A stretch of 64,000 bases of DNA from Photorhabdus khanii NC19 (lineage in GTDB: Bacteria; Pseudomonadota; Gammaproteobacteria; Enterobacterales; Enterobacteriaceae), in contig NZ_AYSJ01000014.1 of the NCBI RefSeq assembly GCF_000517265.1, forward strand, positions 422,740-486,739, in the 5' to 3' direction. Below the pieces are notes generated by a model, which had not been told where the DNA came from, searched no databases, and was given only the letters and a program-made list of their open reading frames with translations. The translations under genes were made by a program, and so were the position numbers. Shown one piece after another: positions 53,255-61,813 of this stretch (position 1 is its first letter; each line of letters opens with the position of its first letter).

Positions 53255-53295
53255 CCATAAAAGTTGCTTTATCAGGGTGACTTTTATGGTATAGC
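53255..53295 (+). terminator. Terminator-like hairpin after amiD
   Basis: CCATAAAAGT pairs with ACTTTTATGG around a 15-base loop, followed by TATAGCTTTT. The U-tract is imperfect. Confidence 0.6.
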
Positions 53296-53623
53296 TTTTC
53301 GATAATTAGCACGATAAAACTTTCATAGTTCGCTCTTCGGATCCCTCTTCACGTTGTTTTAATCTGTAATCGCAGACTATTTCGGCAATGATTAATCAAG
53401 AATTTCCTATTTCATTTCCACTGTCTTGATTCCAGATCTCTTTCATCATTATTTTAACAAAGTAGTCGTCAGACTGGATTGTAAAAATCCGGTCATGGTT
53501 GAATAATAAAATAATCAGTAATAATACAATGTATATAAATAATCGTCGTTTTATTTTATAATGACGATTACTATCTTAAGTAATCGTCAGATGAAATAAC
53601 GTTTTTGAGATATAAAGTCAATA

Positions 53624-54052
53624 TTACCTTTTATTATCGCTTTTTCTTGCCGGGAGAGTAAATGCAAGAATGATCCCTACCAGGCTGATAAACGGTGAAT
53701 AGTTCATTATTTTGTCAGAAAGATAGTTTGGTAACACACTGCATAGATAGATAAAAATAGATATTGGCCAACCATACAATCCCACCCCATTAAATCTGAA
53801 AGCGGTTTTCATGATTAAATAATAAATAGTGGCGAAGGAGCACATTGCCCATACGCCAATAGAGATCATGTACAGCCACACGGATAATCCATATTGCATA
53901 TAAGCGGCATAATTGTTTTCTGCCAGATAACCAGAGAGAAAAATCAGCATTCCCAGGATAACTGCCGCTGTAATAAAGCTAATAATATAATCTTTCCTAC
54001 TCAGTTTTTGTCTGAAATAGTTTTTTATTGAGCTAACTAGAGAATCATCCAT
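53624..54052 (-). CDS. Small four-helix inner-membrane protein, unknown
   Basis: 142 residues. Hydrophobic segments at about 22-43, 56-80, 90-107 and 118-134, with positively charged ends (RQKLSRKD near the N-terminus, ARKSDNKR at the C-terminus). No domain I recognise. Isolated between amiD and the ERIC element, AT-rich, so possibly an accessory gene. Confidence 0.6.
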   Translation of the reverse strand: MDDSLVSSIKNYFRQKLSRKDYIISFITAAVILGMLIFLSGYLAENNYAAYMQYGLSVWLYMISIGVWAMCSFATIYYLIMKTAFRFNGVGLYGWPISIFIYLCSVLPNYLSDKIMNYSPFISLVGIILAFTLPARKSDNKR

Positions 54053-54207
54053 AAATAACAGTCAGGTAAATAAGAGTAAATAGATAATAACTGATTTAAT
54101 GATGGTATGAACAGAAAAACATAAGTCAGATATTAGATGAAAATATTTTAAAAGTCATTCTGCGATTTAATTTGTGGGAATAAGGTGATGATTGTTAAAT
54201 TATATGA

Positions 54208-54334
54208 TATACCCGTTATCTTTCAAGTTGCCTCTTTGTTGGCTGCACTCGCTCACCCCGGTCACATAGTTCGCTATGCTCCCGGGGATTCGCTCCCTTG
54301 CCGTCTCGATGCATCTTGAAATCTATAGGGTATA
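54208..54334. repeat. ERIC element, full length (127 bp)
   Basis: TATACCC at one end and GGGTATA at the other bound exactly 127 bases, the classical ERIC length. The interior holds CACCCCGGTCACATAGTT and CTCCCGGGGATTCG, the conserved ERIC core read on this strand. It forms a long imperfect hairpin when transcribed. Sits between the membrane gene and the DUF2165 gene. Confidence 0.9.
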
Positions 54335-54391
54335 GTTTGTGTTCTTTATGATCTCTCTGGTGTTTTAGTCATTCTTTGGAGAACCCGACAA

Positions 54392-54892
54392 GTGATTATT
54401 CGTTTATCTAAGGTTTTGATGGTCTGTGCAATAGCGCTGTTTGCTACATTGGTCGCTTTTGGCAATATCACAGACTATGGTACTAATTTCGTATTTGTAC
54501 AGCATGTATTGATGATGGATACCATTTTCCCTGATGCAACCATTACCTATCGCGCAATTCATTCACCGGTGTTACATCACATTGGTTATATCGTCATTAT
54601 TTCTTTAGAAACGTTAACCGCAGTGTTATGTTGGATTGGCGGTATCCGTTTACTGGCGAATTTAAAATCTAATGCTGCTGTCTTCAATAAAAAGAAAGCT
54701 ATCGCGATAGCTGGCCTAACCTTGGGTTTCCTGACCTGGCAGGTGGCATTTATGTCAATTGGTGGTGAATGGTTTGGGATGTGGATGTCTAAACAATGGA
54801 ACGGAGTGTCCAGCGCTTTCCGTTTCTTTGTTACTATCATTCTGGTATTGATTTATTTGATTCAGCGAGACAGAGAACTCGACCAAGAATAA
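54392..54892 (+). CDS. DUF2165 small membrane protein
   Basis: 166 residues with four hydrophobic segments; FGNITDYGTNFVFVQHV and GGEWFGMWMS are typical of DUF2165. Start is GTG 54392 after TTTGGAG. Function is unknown. It lies 14 bases before yddG and could be co-transcribed with it. Confidence 0.8.
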   Translation: MIIRLSKVLMVCAIALFATLVAFGNITDYGTNFVFVQHVLMMDTIFPDATITYRAIHSPVLHHIGYIVIISLETLTAVLCWIGGIRLLANLKSNAAVFNKKKAIAIAGLTLGFLTWQVAFMSIGGEWFGMWMSKQWNGVSSAFRFFVTIILVLIYLIQRDRELDQE

Positions 54893-54906
54893 ATATGAGG
54901 ATAGAT

Positions 54907-55800
54907 GTGAAAACAAGGATCGAACAACACAAAGCGACAATATACGGAGTACTGGCGATTGTATTGTGGAGTACAATCGTTGGGTTGATAAGAAGTGTTA
55001 GTGAAAGTTTTGGGCCTGTAGGTGGCGCGGCGCTTATTTATACCGTTGGCGCAATTTTTCTGGTTTTGCTAATAGGTTTCCCAACAATCAGCACTTTTCC
55101 CAGAGTCTATTTGTGGCTTGGGAGTTTGCTATTTGTCGGTTATGAAATCTGTTTATCACTCTCATTAGGTTTTGCCAATAGTCGTGCTCAGGCAATTGAA
55201 TTGGGTATGGTTAACTATTTATGGCCAGGTTTTACTGTCTTATTGGCGGTCATTATTAATAAGCAGAAAGTGAACGGGTGGCTCTATCCTGGTTTGTTAT
55301 TGTCTATTCTGGGGATTGGTTGGGTGATGAGTGGTGATAATGGCTGGTCATTCAGGCAGATGGTGGAGAATATCCAGAGTAATCCATTAAGTTATGGGCT
55401 GGCTTTTGCTGGCGCAATTATCTGGGCGGTGTATTGTAACATTACAAAAATCATGGCGGAGGGTAAAAATGGTATGACGCTGTTTTTTATTCTGACTGCT
55501 TTTGCATTATGGATTCAATACTTCTTCACATCTCCCCCTGAAATGGTAATAACTCTTCGTAGTGTCAGCATATTATTGTTTGCCGGAACTGCTATTGGTG
55601 TGGCGAATGCGGCTTGGACAGTGGCAATCATCAGAGGACATGTTGCATTATTGGCTACGTTATCTTATTTCACGCCGATTATCTCTACCGCTTTTTCATC
55701 CTTGCTACTGAGTACTGCGCTCTCTTTTTCATTTTGGCAAGGTGTGCTAATGGTCACAGTTGGATCAATTGTCTGTTGGTTAGCGACCAGAGCCAAATAA
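54907..55800 (+). CDS. yddG: Aromatic amino acid exporter YddG (DMT family)
   Basis: Ten-helix drug/metabolite transporter that exports aromatic amino acids in E. coli. About 297 residues. IVLWSTIVGLIRSVSE at the N-terminus, SLLFVGYEICLSLSLG and AIELGMVNYLWPG in the middle, SFSFWQGVLMV at the end, all as in E. coli. GTG 54907 follows GAGG with good spacing; ATG 54895 is an alternative. Confidence 0.88.
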   Translation: MKTRIEQHKATIYGVLAIVLWSTIVGLIRSVSESFGPVGGAALIYTVGAIFLVLLIGFPTISTFPRVYLWLGSLLFVGYEICLSLSLGFANSRAQAIELGMVNYLWPGFTVLLAVIINKQKVNGWLYPGLLLSILGIGWVMSGDNGWSFRQMVENIQSNPLSYGLAFAGAIIWAVYCNITKIMAEGKNGMTLFFILTAFALWIQYFFTSPPEMVITLRSVSILLFAGTAIGVANAAWTVAIIRGHVALLATLSYFTPIISTAFSSLLLSTALSFSFWQGVLMVTVGSIVCWLATRAK

Positions 55801-55850
55801 TACCTGTGAAGCCAAGATATCAGGGTGGGGTTAATAGAGAATAAATCGCT

Positions 55851-56657
55851 TTACAAGAATTTGTTTATCGCTATTGCCACCCCATCTTGTTCATTTGTTG
55901 TAGTAATAAACTGAGCGATATCTTTGACACCTTGTTCGGCATTACCCATTGCGACACCAACAGCGGCGAATTCGATCATAGTCAGATCATTATTATGGTC
56001 ACCAATACACATAATTTTATCTCTGGTGATACCGAGATAATCAGCAACGGCTTTGACAGCAGTACCTTTATTCACTTCTTTGCTGAGAATTTCCAGAAAA
56101 TAGGGGCTGCTTTGAATCAGTGTATAGTGCTTATAAGCTTCGGCAGGAATGAAGTTGATGGCATCACTGAGAATATTAGGCTGGTCGATCATCATTAATT
56201 TAGTAAAGTGCATTCCACGGTCCATTTCATTGACAGGACAATAAATTAGTGGAGTGTCGGTAAGAAAAGCTTCTCTAACGGTATATGGGCTGATATCACG
56301 ATTAGCGGTATATATTTTATTGAATTCCAAAGCGTGAAGATGAACGCCAATTTCACGGGATAGTGATTCAAAAAACAGATAGTCTTCAAAATCCAGTAAA
56401 TTTTCCAGCAAATGTTCACCACCATACGCTTGATGGACAACACTACCATTATTGCTGATACAGTAACTGTTGGTTTCGTCCAGCGCTAATTCCTGTAAAT
56501 ATCGCTGGATACCGGTAAAAGGCCGACCAGAAGCCAAAACAATATGAACGCCTTGCTTTTTGGCCCGATGGATAGCTTGTTTGACTGAGGGAGTGATCTG
56601 ATGATTCTCGTTCAGTAAAGTGCCATCAAGATCAATGGCGATCAATTTTATTGACAT
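55851..56657 (-). CDS. yidA: Sugar phosphatase YidA (HAD, Cof-type)
   Basis: 268 residues. HAD motif I with DLDGT in AIDLDGTLL, motif II SGRPFTG, motif III Lys (KGTAVKAV), motif IV GDHNNDLTM. Cap type IIB. Dephosphorylates sugar phosphates such as erythrose 4-phosphate in E. coli. Convergent with yddG. Confidence 0.9.
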   Translation of the reverse strand: MSIKLIAIDLDGTLLNENHQITPSVKQAIHRAKKQGVHIVLASGRPFTGIQRYLQELALDETNSYCISNNGSVVHQAYGGEHLLENLLDFEDYLFFESLSREIGVHLHALEFNKIYTANRDISPYTVREAFLTDTPLIYCPVNEMDRGMHFTKLMMIDQPNILSDAINFIPAEAYKHYTLIQSSPYFLEILSKEVNKGTAVKAVADYLGITRDKIMCIGDHNNDLTMIEFAAVGVAMGNAEQGVKDIAQFITTTNEQDGVAIAINKFL

Positions 56658-56748
56658 ATCTCTCTCCTGAAAATCTGGTAACCCGATTGTGGTATGGCTG
56701 CGTTTGTTGGGTAATTAGCCGTTTAAAAGGCACTTTCTGGTTGCCGTG

Positions 56749-57132
56749 TCATGAACAGTTAGTGGCGAAATGCAGAGGTCGTTTAACCTCCAGCTCAATA
56801 TCTGGATTCTGCCGGAAATCATAGGGCGTTATGCCATACTCTTTGCGGAACATATAAGTGAAATGAGATTGTGAGCCAAAGCCGAAATCCAAAGCGATGT
56901 CAAAAATAGGCAAAGTGCTGTTTCTTAAAAGATGAACAGCGCCGGTCAGACGTCGCTGGCGGATATATTTGCCAAGAGAAATTCCGGTAACTTCCTTGAA
57001 TATTTTCTGCATGTGCCAAAGCGAATAGCCAGAGTAAGCAGCCAGTTCTTCCAGATGGATTACCCGGCCAAGGTGATTCTCAATCCATTTACTGAGAGCA
57101 TATACAAGTGCTGAGTGATTATCCTGTGGCAT
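56749..57132 (-). CDS. AraC-family transcriptional regulator, MarA/SoxS-like
   Basis: 127 residues, a single DNA-binding unit with two helix-turn-helix motifs: LEELAAYSGYSLWHMQKIF and IFDIALDFGFGSQSHFTYMF. No ligand domain, the same layout as MarA and SoxS, but a longer C-terminal tail. Likely activates a set of stress or efflux genes; target unknown. ATG 57132 preferred over 57138. Confidence 0.85.
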   Translation of the reverse strand: MPQDNHSALVYALSKWIENHLGRVIHLEELAAYSGYSLWHMQKIFKEVTGISLGKYIRQRRLTGAVHLLRNSTLPIFDIALDFGFGSQSHFTYMFRKEYGITPYDFRQNPDIELEVKRPLHFATNCS

Positions 57133-57138
57133 TAACAA

Positions 57139-57458
57139 TTTTGTTCTGGTTGAAAGTGAAAGGGAGTATACACAACTTTTTCTATTTTTTCTAAAGATGG
57201 TGAAGCGTTGACATAGCGATTCAAATTATAACTGAATGTGATAATTGATTTTTTTGTTCTGGTGAATAGAATCCACATAATTAGTATTTGTTTAAATTCG
57301 TTCTGGTACATTGCTGTCATAAAACTGTGAGCCAGTACGGTTTTTTTCACAACGGAAAGCATGAGATGAATATTTTTCCTGTTGCACTATTGTAAAATAT
57401 CGTTTTCCAACTTTATTCTTAACATATTGCGTACTGACCGAACTTGAAGGAAACAGAA
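57139..57458. promoter_or_regulatory. Divergent promoter region of the AraC regulator and mgrB
   Basis: 320 AT-rich bases. One loosely PhoP-box-like site, TGTTTA-AATTC-GTTCTG at about 57289-57305 (the second half-site is poor), lies upstream of mgrB. I do not consider it proven. Confidence 0.4.
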
Positions 57459-57602
57459 TTGGACATAAAAAAAACCATTGCAATCTTAGTATTACTTGGA
57501 ATATGTCTGTTCTTGTATCTGTTAGCTTTGGATAGCTACTGTGATCAGGGTGAAAAGTTTGATTCAGGTATTTGTTTTGTGACCCGGTATCTGCCTTTCT
57601 GA
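57459..57602 (+). CDS. mgrB: MgrB, small membrane inhibitor of PhoQ
   Basis: 47-codon gene, too short for ordinary gene finding. TTG 57459 follows GAAGGA. N-terminal charged residues, one membrane helix (IAILVLLGICLFLYLLAL), then the periplasmic part with CDQ and SGIC: Cys28 and Cys39 sit exactly where E. coli MgrB has its disulfide pair, and the length is identical. MgrB feeds back on PhoQ; loss of mgrB confers polymyxin resistance in Klebsiella. phoPQ lies about 18 kb upstream. Confidence 0.9.
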   Translation: MDIKKTIAILVLLGICLFLYLLALDSYCDQGEKFDSGICFVTRYLPF

Positions 57603-57772
57603 TTAGTTGCTGATACTCATCAGCCATTTTCCCATCATGTATCTGTGCTAACATATGCCTTCAATATCCACCCTTTAAAGCTAGTGTTTTGTTTGCTTTA
57701 AATAAAGCAGATAAATGGGAAGCGGTTGTTTTCCCACTAATAATAAAATAAAAGTTGCAGCAAGAGGAAAAG

Positions 57773-59152
57773 ATGGCAGAACAATCGCAGGGATCAACAC
57801 TTAAACGCGGTCTAAAAAACCGACATATTCAGCTTATTGCTTTGGGGGGGGCCGTCGGGACAGGGTTATTTCTCGGTATTGCGCAAACCATAAAAATGGC
57901 AGGTCCCTCCGTAATTTTAGGCTACGCTATCGCAGGCTTTATTGCATTTCTGATTATGCGTCAGTTAGGGGAGATGGTGGTTGAAGAGCCTGTAGCGGGG
58001 TCGTTTAGTCATTTTGCTTATAAATATTGGGGGGAGTTTCCCGGTTTTTTATCAGGCTGGAATTACTGGATGATGTTTACTCTGGTCGGAATGGCAGAGT
58101 TGACGGCTGTAGGGATATATATTCATTACTGGTGGCCTGATATTCCTACCTGGGTTTCTGCTACGGTATTTTTTGTCCTAATTAATACGGTAAATTTAAT
58201 TAATGTCCGGTCATATGGTGAGACAGAATTCTGGTTCGCTATCATTAAAGTGACAGCAATTATCTGCATGATTGTTTTTGGCGCATACCTGTTAGTCAGC
58301 GGTAATGGCGGCCCGCAAGCCAGTATTGCTAATCTTTGGCAGTATGGCGGTTTTATGCCGAATGGGATCTCCAGCCTTATTATGGCAATGGCTGTGATTA
58401 TGTTCTCTTTTGGTGGGTTGGAGCTGGTTGGTATTACTGCTGCGGAAGCGGAAAATCCCCGTATCAGTATTCCTAAGGCAACTAATCAGGTGGTATACCG
58501 GATATTGATTTTCTATATTGGTTCTCTGACTGTGTTGCTGTCGCTTTATCCGTGGGGCAATGTTATTGAAGGTGAAAGCCCATTTGTCATGATTTTTCAT
58601 AACCTGGATAGTTTCTGGGTGGCTAATGTTCTGAATGTTGTTGTTCTGACTGCCGCATTGTCCGTTTATAACAGCGGTGTATATTGTAACAGCCGGATGC
58701 TGTACGGTTTAGCAAAGCAAGGCAATGCACCTAGAATGCTGAAAAAAGTTAATGAGAGTGGGGTTCCTACCAAAGCAATCGTAATGTCTGCATTGGCGAC
58801 GTCAATTGGTGTTTTGATTAACTATGTCATGCCGGGCAAAGCATTTGAATTATTGATGGCGCTGGTGGTGACAACACTGGTTATTAACTGGGTCATGATC
58901 TGTATGGCGCATTTAAAATTCCGGGCAAAGAAAGTTAAAGAGGGGGTAGAGCCTTCATTTAAAGCATTCTGGTACCCGTTTAGTAATTATCTGTGTCTGG
59001 TTTTCCTGGTCTTTATACTGGTCATTATTTTGATGATGGACAGTATCCGTATTTCAGTCATTTTGATGCCATTCTGGATTGGTATTTTATGGCTCGGGTT
59101 TCTCATATCCCATTCCCGCAAGAATAAAATGGAAACCATAAACCAGGGATAA
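57773..59152 (+). CDS. Aromatic amino acid permease (PheP/AroP-like)
   Basis: 459 residues, 12 membrane helices, amino acid/polyamine/cation permease. RGLKNRHIQLIALGGA, IMRQLGEMVVEEPVAGSFS and FSFGGLELVGITAAEA match AroP and PheP; segments VMIFHNLDS and FLSGWNYWMMF are nearer to PheP. AGAGGAAAAG before ATG 57773. Phenylalanine and tyrosine feed stilbene and isocyanide metabolites in this group, so uptake and the isnAB pathway may meet. Confidence 0.85.
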   Translation: MAEQSQGSTLKRGLKNRHIQLIALGGAVGTGLFLGIAQTIKMAGPSVILGYAIAGFIAFLIMRQLGEMVVEEPVAGSFSHFAYKYWGEFPGFLSGWNYWMMFTLVGMAELTAVGIYIHYWWPDIPTWVSATVFFVLINTVNLINVRSYGETEFWFAIIKVTAIICMIVFGAYLLVSGNGGPQASIANLWQYGGFMPNGISSLIMAMAVIMFSFGGLELVGITAAEAENPRISIPKATNQVVYRILIFYIGSLTVLLSLYPWGNVIEGESPFVMIFHNLDSFWVANVLNVVVLTAALSVYNSGVYCNSRMLYGLAKQGNAPRMLKKVNESGVPTKAIVMSALATSIGVLINYVMPGKAFELLMALVVTTLVINWVMICMAHLKFRAKKVKEGVEPSFKAFWYPFSNYLCLVFLVFILVIILMMDSIRISVILMPFWIGILWLGFLISHSRKNKMETINQG

Positions 59153-59156
59153 CACA

Positions 59157-59179
59157 TATACCCTATGGATTTCACGATG
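59157..59179. repeat. Partial ERIC terminus
   Basis: 23 bases beginning TATACCCTATGGATTTC match the end of the full ERIC at 54208-54334 (read in reverse complement) at 21 of 23 positions, 4 bases after the permease stop. The rest of the element is absent. Confidence 0.6.
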
Positions 59180-59182
59180 AGG

Positions 59183-59219
59183 ATACCAGGCTGATGTCAC
59201 CCACAGCCTGGTATTTTTT
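59183..59219 (+). terminator. Intrinsic terminator of the permease gene
   Basis: ATACCAGGCT and AGCCTGGTAT enclose a 12-base loop and are followed by TTTTTT. It could also stop pagP transcripts on the other strand. Confidence 0.88.
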
Positions 59220-59225
59220 ATCTGG

Positions 59226-59849
59226 CTACCACTGCCAGCGTAACCAGGCGAAGAGTACGTTACCGTTATTATATGTGCCGGGAATGTATGTCCCCTGGAA
59301 CGATAACCGATTATATTCTATGGAGAATAGTGGCAGTGGGAGTGGAATAGGGACATAGTAATACTCATGACGGGCTGTGACACTTAACGTGAAGCCAATA
59401 CCTATTCGGAAGCCATCTAAATCGCCGGGTATCCACATTTTCTGAAAACCATAACCCACGATGGGTTCTAGACGGTTATGAGAATCCATAAAAGCCATGG
59501 CATAGAGAGAATGCCAGTCATTGTCTTCGTCGTAACGGTATTTACCATAACCGAAACCCCAGGGACGCTCATTATATTGGTTAATTTTTTCTTCATCGTA
59601 GGTATGTCTGTTATGCCAGGTAATTACCGGCAGATAAAGTTCATTGCTGGGGGTATCCCAAGTGAGAGTGACATTATTGTTGAATTTTCCCCATAAACTG
59701 TCTGAACTGTTGCCATAACTGGTCTGTGGATGGGATTGCGTGGTTGTTAATGATTGATTGGTGGTATTTGCCGTTGTTGCAAACACTGTCCCAGATGAGA
59801 CGAGAAAAGTTACTGATAGGGCACAGGCTGCGGTTAAATCAAACTTCAT
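59226..59849 (-). CDS. pagP: Lipid A palmitoyltransferase PagP
   Basis: Outer-membrane eight-strand barrel that adds palmitate to lipid A, raising peptide resistance; the classic PhoP target. 207 residues with a signal peptide ending near TVFA and a Thr/Ser-rich linker of about 25 residues. Catalytic His in ITWHNR and Asp-Ser in MAFMDSHNR are present; GTYIPGTYNNGNVLFAW is the C-terminal barrel. Adjacent to cspE, as in E. coli. Confidence 0.92.
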   Translation of the reverse strand: MKFDLTAACALSVTFLVSSGTVFATTANTTNQSLTTTQSHPQTSYGNSSDSLWGKFNNNVTLTWDTPSNELYLPVITWHNRHTYDEEKINQYNERPWGFGYGKYRYDEDNDWHSLYAMAFMDSHNRLEPIVGYGFQKMWIPGDLDGFRIGIGFTLSVTARHEYYYVPIPLPLPLFSIEYNRLSFQGTYIPGTYNNGNVLFAWLRWQW

Positions 59850-60437
59850 TATTTATTGCTCCAATTCCCCGGCGACATAAATTGGCAAGATCCTTTGCAT
59901 CACGCAAAATATGACAAACATCTAAATTCAGGAATTCTACTCTTGCTATTTTCAATAAAACTTAAACGAGAAATTAATATTAAGATGTTACATGTATTAA
60001 ATGAGTATATTTAATACTGCTATTTGGACTGACGCATATTGGGAAATGTGTTGACTCTTTCTTTCACTCAAAGAGGGGTGATTCGCGCCTGTAGACATAC
60101 CCTAGATATAAAGACTCTAATAATAAGACAGGCAAAATAAATTAAGATTATTTATGTGGTTTGAGGTTTTGTTGAGTGGATAAACTGTAAGCTAATTAGG
60201 ATAACCTTGGATTTTCAAATTTTTGCGGTTATGTTAAACAATAATTGTTGTTAAGAATTTTAAATATGTGCGTTAGCTCCATAGCTGATAAAAAATGGCT
60301 TGCCATCATATTAAGAATATGTGATAAATCGTTCGGGTAAACGAGGTACGGTTCTGTTAATAGCAGCAACTCACTCTGGTTTTTATGTTGCGCCGAACGG
60401 CGAATTAGAATTAAGTGATCCAAAGGAAATTCTTAAA
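59850..60437 (+). promoter_or_regulatory. Divergent pagP/cspE region and cspE leader
   Basis: About 590 AT-rich bases. The 200 bases before cspE probably form the long untranslated leader usual for cold-shock genes, though I see no classical cold box. No convincing PhoP box upstream of pagP: GTTTA at about 59961-59965 (minus strand) has no partner at the right spacing. Confidence 0.45.
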
Positions 60438-60647
60438 ATGGCAAAAATCACTGGTACTGTAAAGTGGTTCAACGAATCTAAAGGTTTTGGTTTTATTACT
60501 CCAGCTGATGGCAGCAAAGATGTATTTGTACATTTTAGTGCTATTCAGAGCGAAGGTTTTAAAACTTTGGCAGAAGGTCAAAAAGTTGAGTTTGAAATTC
60601 AGGACGGCCAGAAAGGTCCTTCTGCGGCAAACGTCACAGCAGCATAA
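60438..60647 (+). CDS. cspE: Cold shock-like protein CspE
   Basis: 69 residues, an OB-fold RNA chaperone. RNP1 KGFGFI and RNP2 VFVHF are intact. The sequence mixes CspC-like ([16 protein letters not shown]) and CspE-like (SAANV) positions; the pagP neighbour favours CspE. AAAGGA supports ATG 60438. Confidence 0.9.
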   Translation: MAKITGTVKWFNESKGFGFITPADGSKDVFVHFSAIQSEGFKTLAEGQKVEFEIQDGQKGPSAANVTAA

Positions 60648-60732
60648 CTTCTTTTTGTCAATCATTTTGAATTGACGAAGTAAATTTGTTGTCTTAATTG
60701 GTTTTTTATTGGCAACAATGACATACCGATAT

Positions 60733-60763
60733 CACCCTGTTGGTTATCTAATAGGGTGTTTTT
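60733..60763 (+). terminator. Terminator of cspE
   Basis: CACCCT and AGGGTG enclose a 14-base loop and are followed by TTTTTG and TTTT. It lies about 85 bases after cspE and just before the riboswitch. Confidence 0.7.
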
Positions 60764-60769
60764 GTTTTG

Positions 60770-60843
60770 ACTCGGGGTGCTCTTCATTGAGCTGAGATGA
60801 ACCCGTAATACCTGATCTGGATAATGCCAGCGTAGGGAAGTCA
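60770..60843 (+). ncRNA. TPP (THI-box) riboswitch
   Basis: Conserved THI element parts appear in order: CTCGGGGTGC, GCTGAGATGAACCC, then ACCTGATCTGGATAATGCCA and GCGTAGGGAAGT. It binds thiamine pyrophosphate and lowers expression of the gene downstream. A 7-bp stem AGGTGTC/GATACCT (60844-60866) follows and may be the expression platform. Confidence 0.95.
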
Positions 60844-60896
60844 AGGTGTCTTTTTCCTGATACCTGCTTTTCTTTTGCTGGTGGGAAGGAGTACCT

Positions 60897-61697
60897 ATGG
60901 TAAGAATCAATTCACTGACAATTGCCGGGACTGATCCTAGCGGTGGTGCCGGTATTCAAGCTGATCTAAAAACTTTCTCTGCGCTTGGTGCTTATGGCAC
61001 AACAGTAATGACAGCTCTTGTCGCACAAAATACGCATGGCGTGCAATCTGTTTATGACATAGATCCCGCTTTCGTTGCTGCACAGCTGGAATCTGTGCTG
61101 TCAGATATCAGAATCGATAGCGCCAAGATAGGTATGTTATCTAATGCGGCCAATGTTGCAGTAGTTGCAGACGCAATAAGCCGTTATTCAGTACCTTATG
61201 TTGTATTGGATACGGTGATGATTGCGAAAAGCGGTGATCCGCTGCTGGTGCCGGAAGCGGTTTCTGCGGTTGTTGAACGACTATTACCGAAGATTTCGTT
61301 GATGACGCCGAATTTGCCGGAAGCTGCGACCATATTGAGATGCTCTGTAGCAGAAACCGAAGCAGACATGCAAAAACAAGGACGTGAATTATTATCACTG
61401 GGATGCGAAGCGGTTTTACTTAAAGGCGGACATCTTACCGACTGTGAAAGCCCTGATTGGTTATTTACGGAGAATGGAGAATGGCGTTTTACTGCTCCCA
61501 GAATCAAGACTCGTCATACTCATGGTACAGGGTGTACGCTTTCCGCTGCATTAGCGGCTTTGCGTCCACGTTATCTGGATTGGCAGGCAACGCTTCCTGT
61601 TGCCAAATCATACCTCCAGGCGGCATTAGAACAGGCGGATTCTCTGGACGTTGGAACCGGAATTGGGCCTGTACATCATTTTCATCAGTGGTGGTGA
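60897..61697 (+). CDS. thiD: Hydroxymethylpyrimidine/phosphomethylpyrimidine kinase ThiD
   Basis: Two-step kinase of thiamine pyrimidine synthesis. 266 residues, ribokinase fold. IAGTDPSGGAGIQADLKTF, MITPNLPEA-like MTPNLPEA and the C-terminal THGTGCTLSAA (catalytic Cys and GTGC) are present. AAGGAG precedes ATG 60897. In E. coli thiM comes first under this riboswitch; here thiD follows directly. Confidence 0.95.
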   Translation: MVRINSLTIAGTDPSGGAGIQADLKTFSALGAYGTTVMTALVAQNTHGVQSVYDIDPAFVAAQLESVLSDIRIDSAKIGMLSNAANVAVVADAISRYSVPYVVLDTVMIAKSGDPLLVPEAVSAVVERLLPKISLMTPNLPEAATILRCSVAETEADMQKQGRELLSLGCEAVLLKGGHLTDCESPDWLFTENGEWRFTAPRIKTRHTHGTGCTLSAALAALRPRYLDWQATLPVAKSYLQAALEQADSLDVGTGIGPVHHFHQWW

Positions 61698-61813
61698 GGG
61701 GCGTGATTCGGTGATAATGAGTCATGAAGGGTAAGATGCCTGTGCTATGAGGGCAACATGGCTCAGAATGTGTCATGTCTTCACGATTTTATTCATCATC
61801 ACCGATAGCCTTG

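Noticed and set aside
57289-57305. PhoP box upstream of mgrB
   Set aside because: Only the first half-site is good; listed only as a weak possibility in the region entry.
57292-57654. 120-codon minus-strand frame over mgrB
   Set aside because: No family, and the other strand encodes the conserved MgrB.
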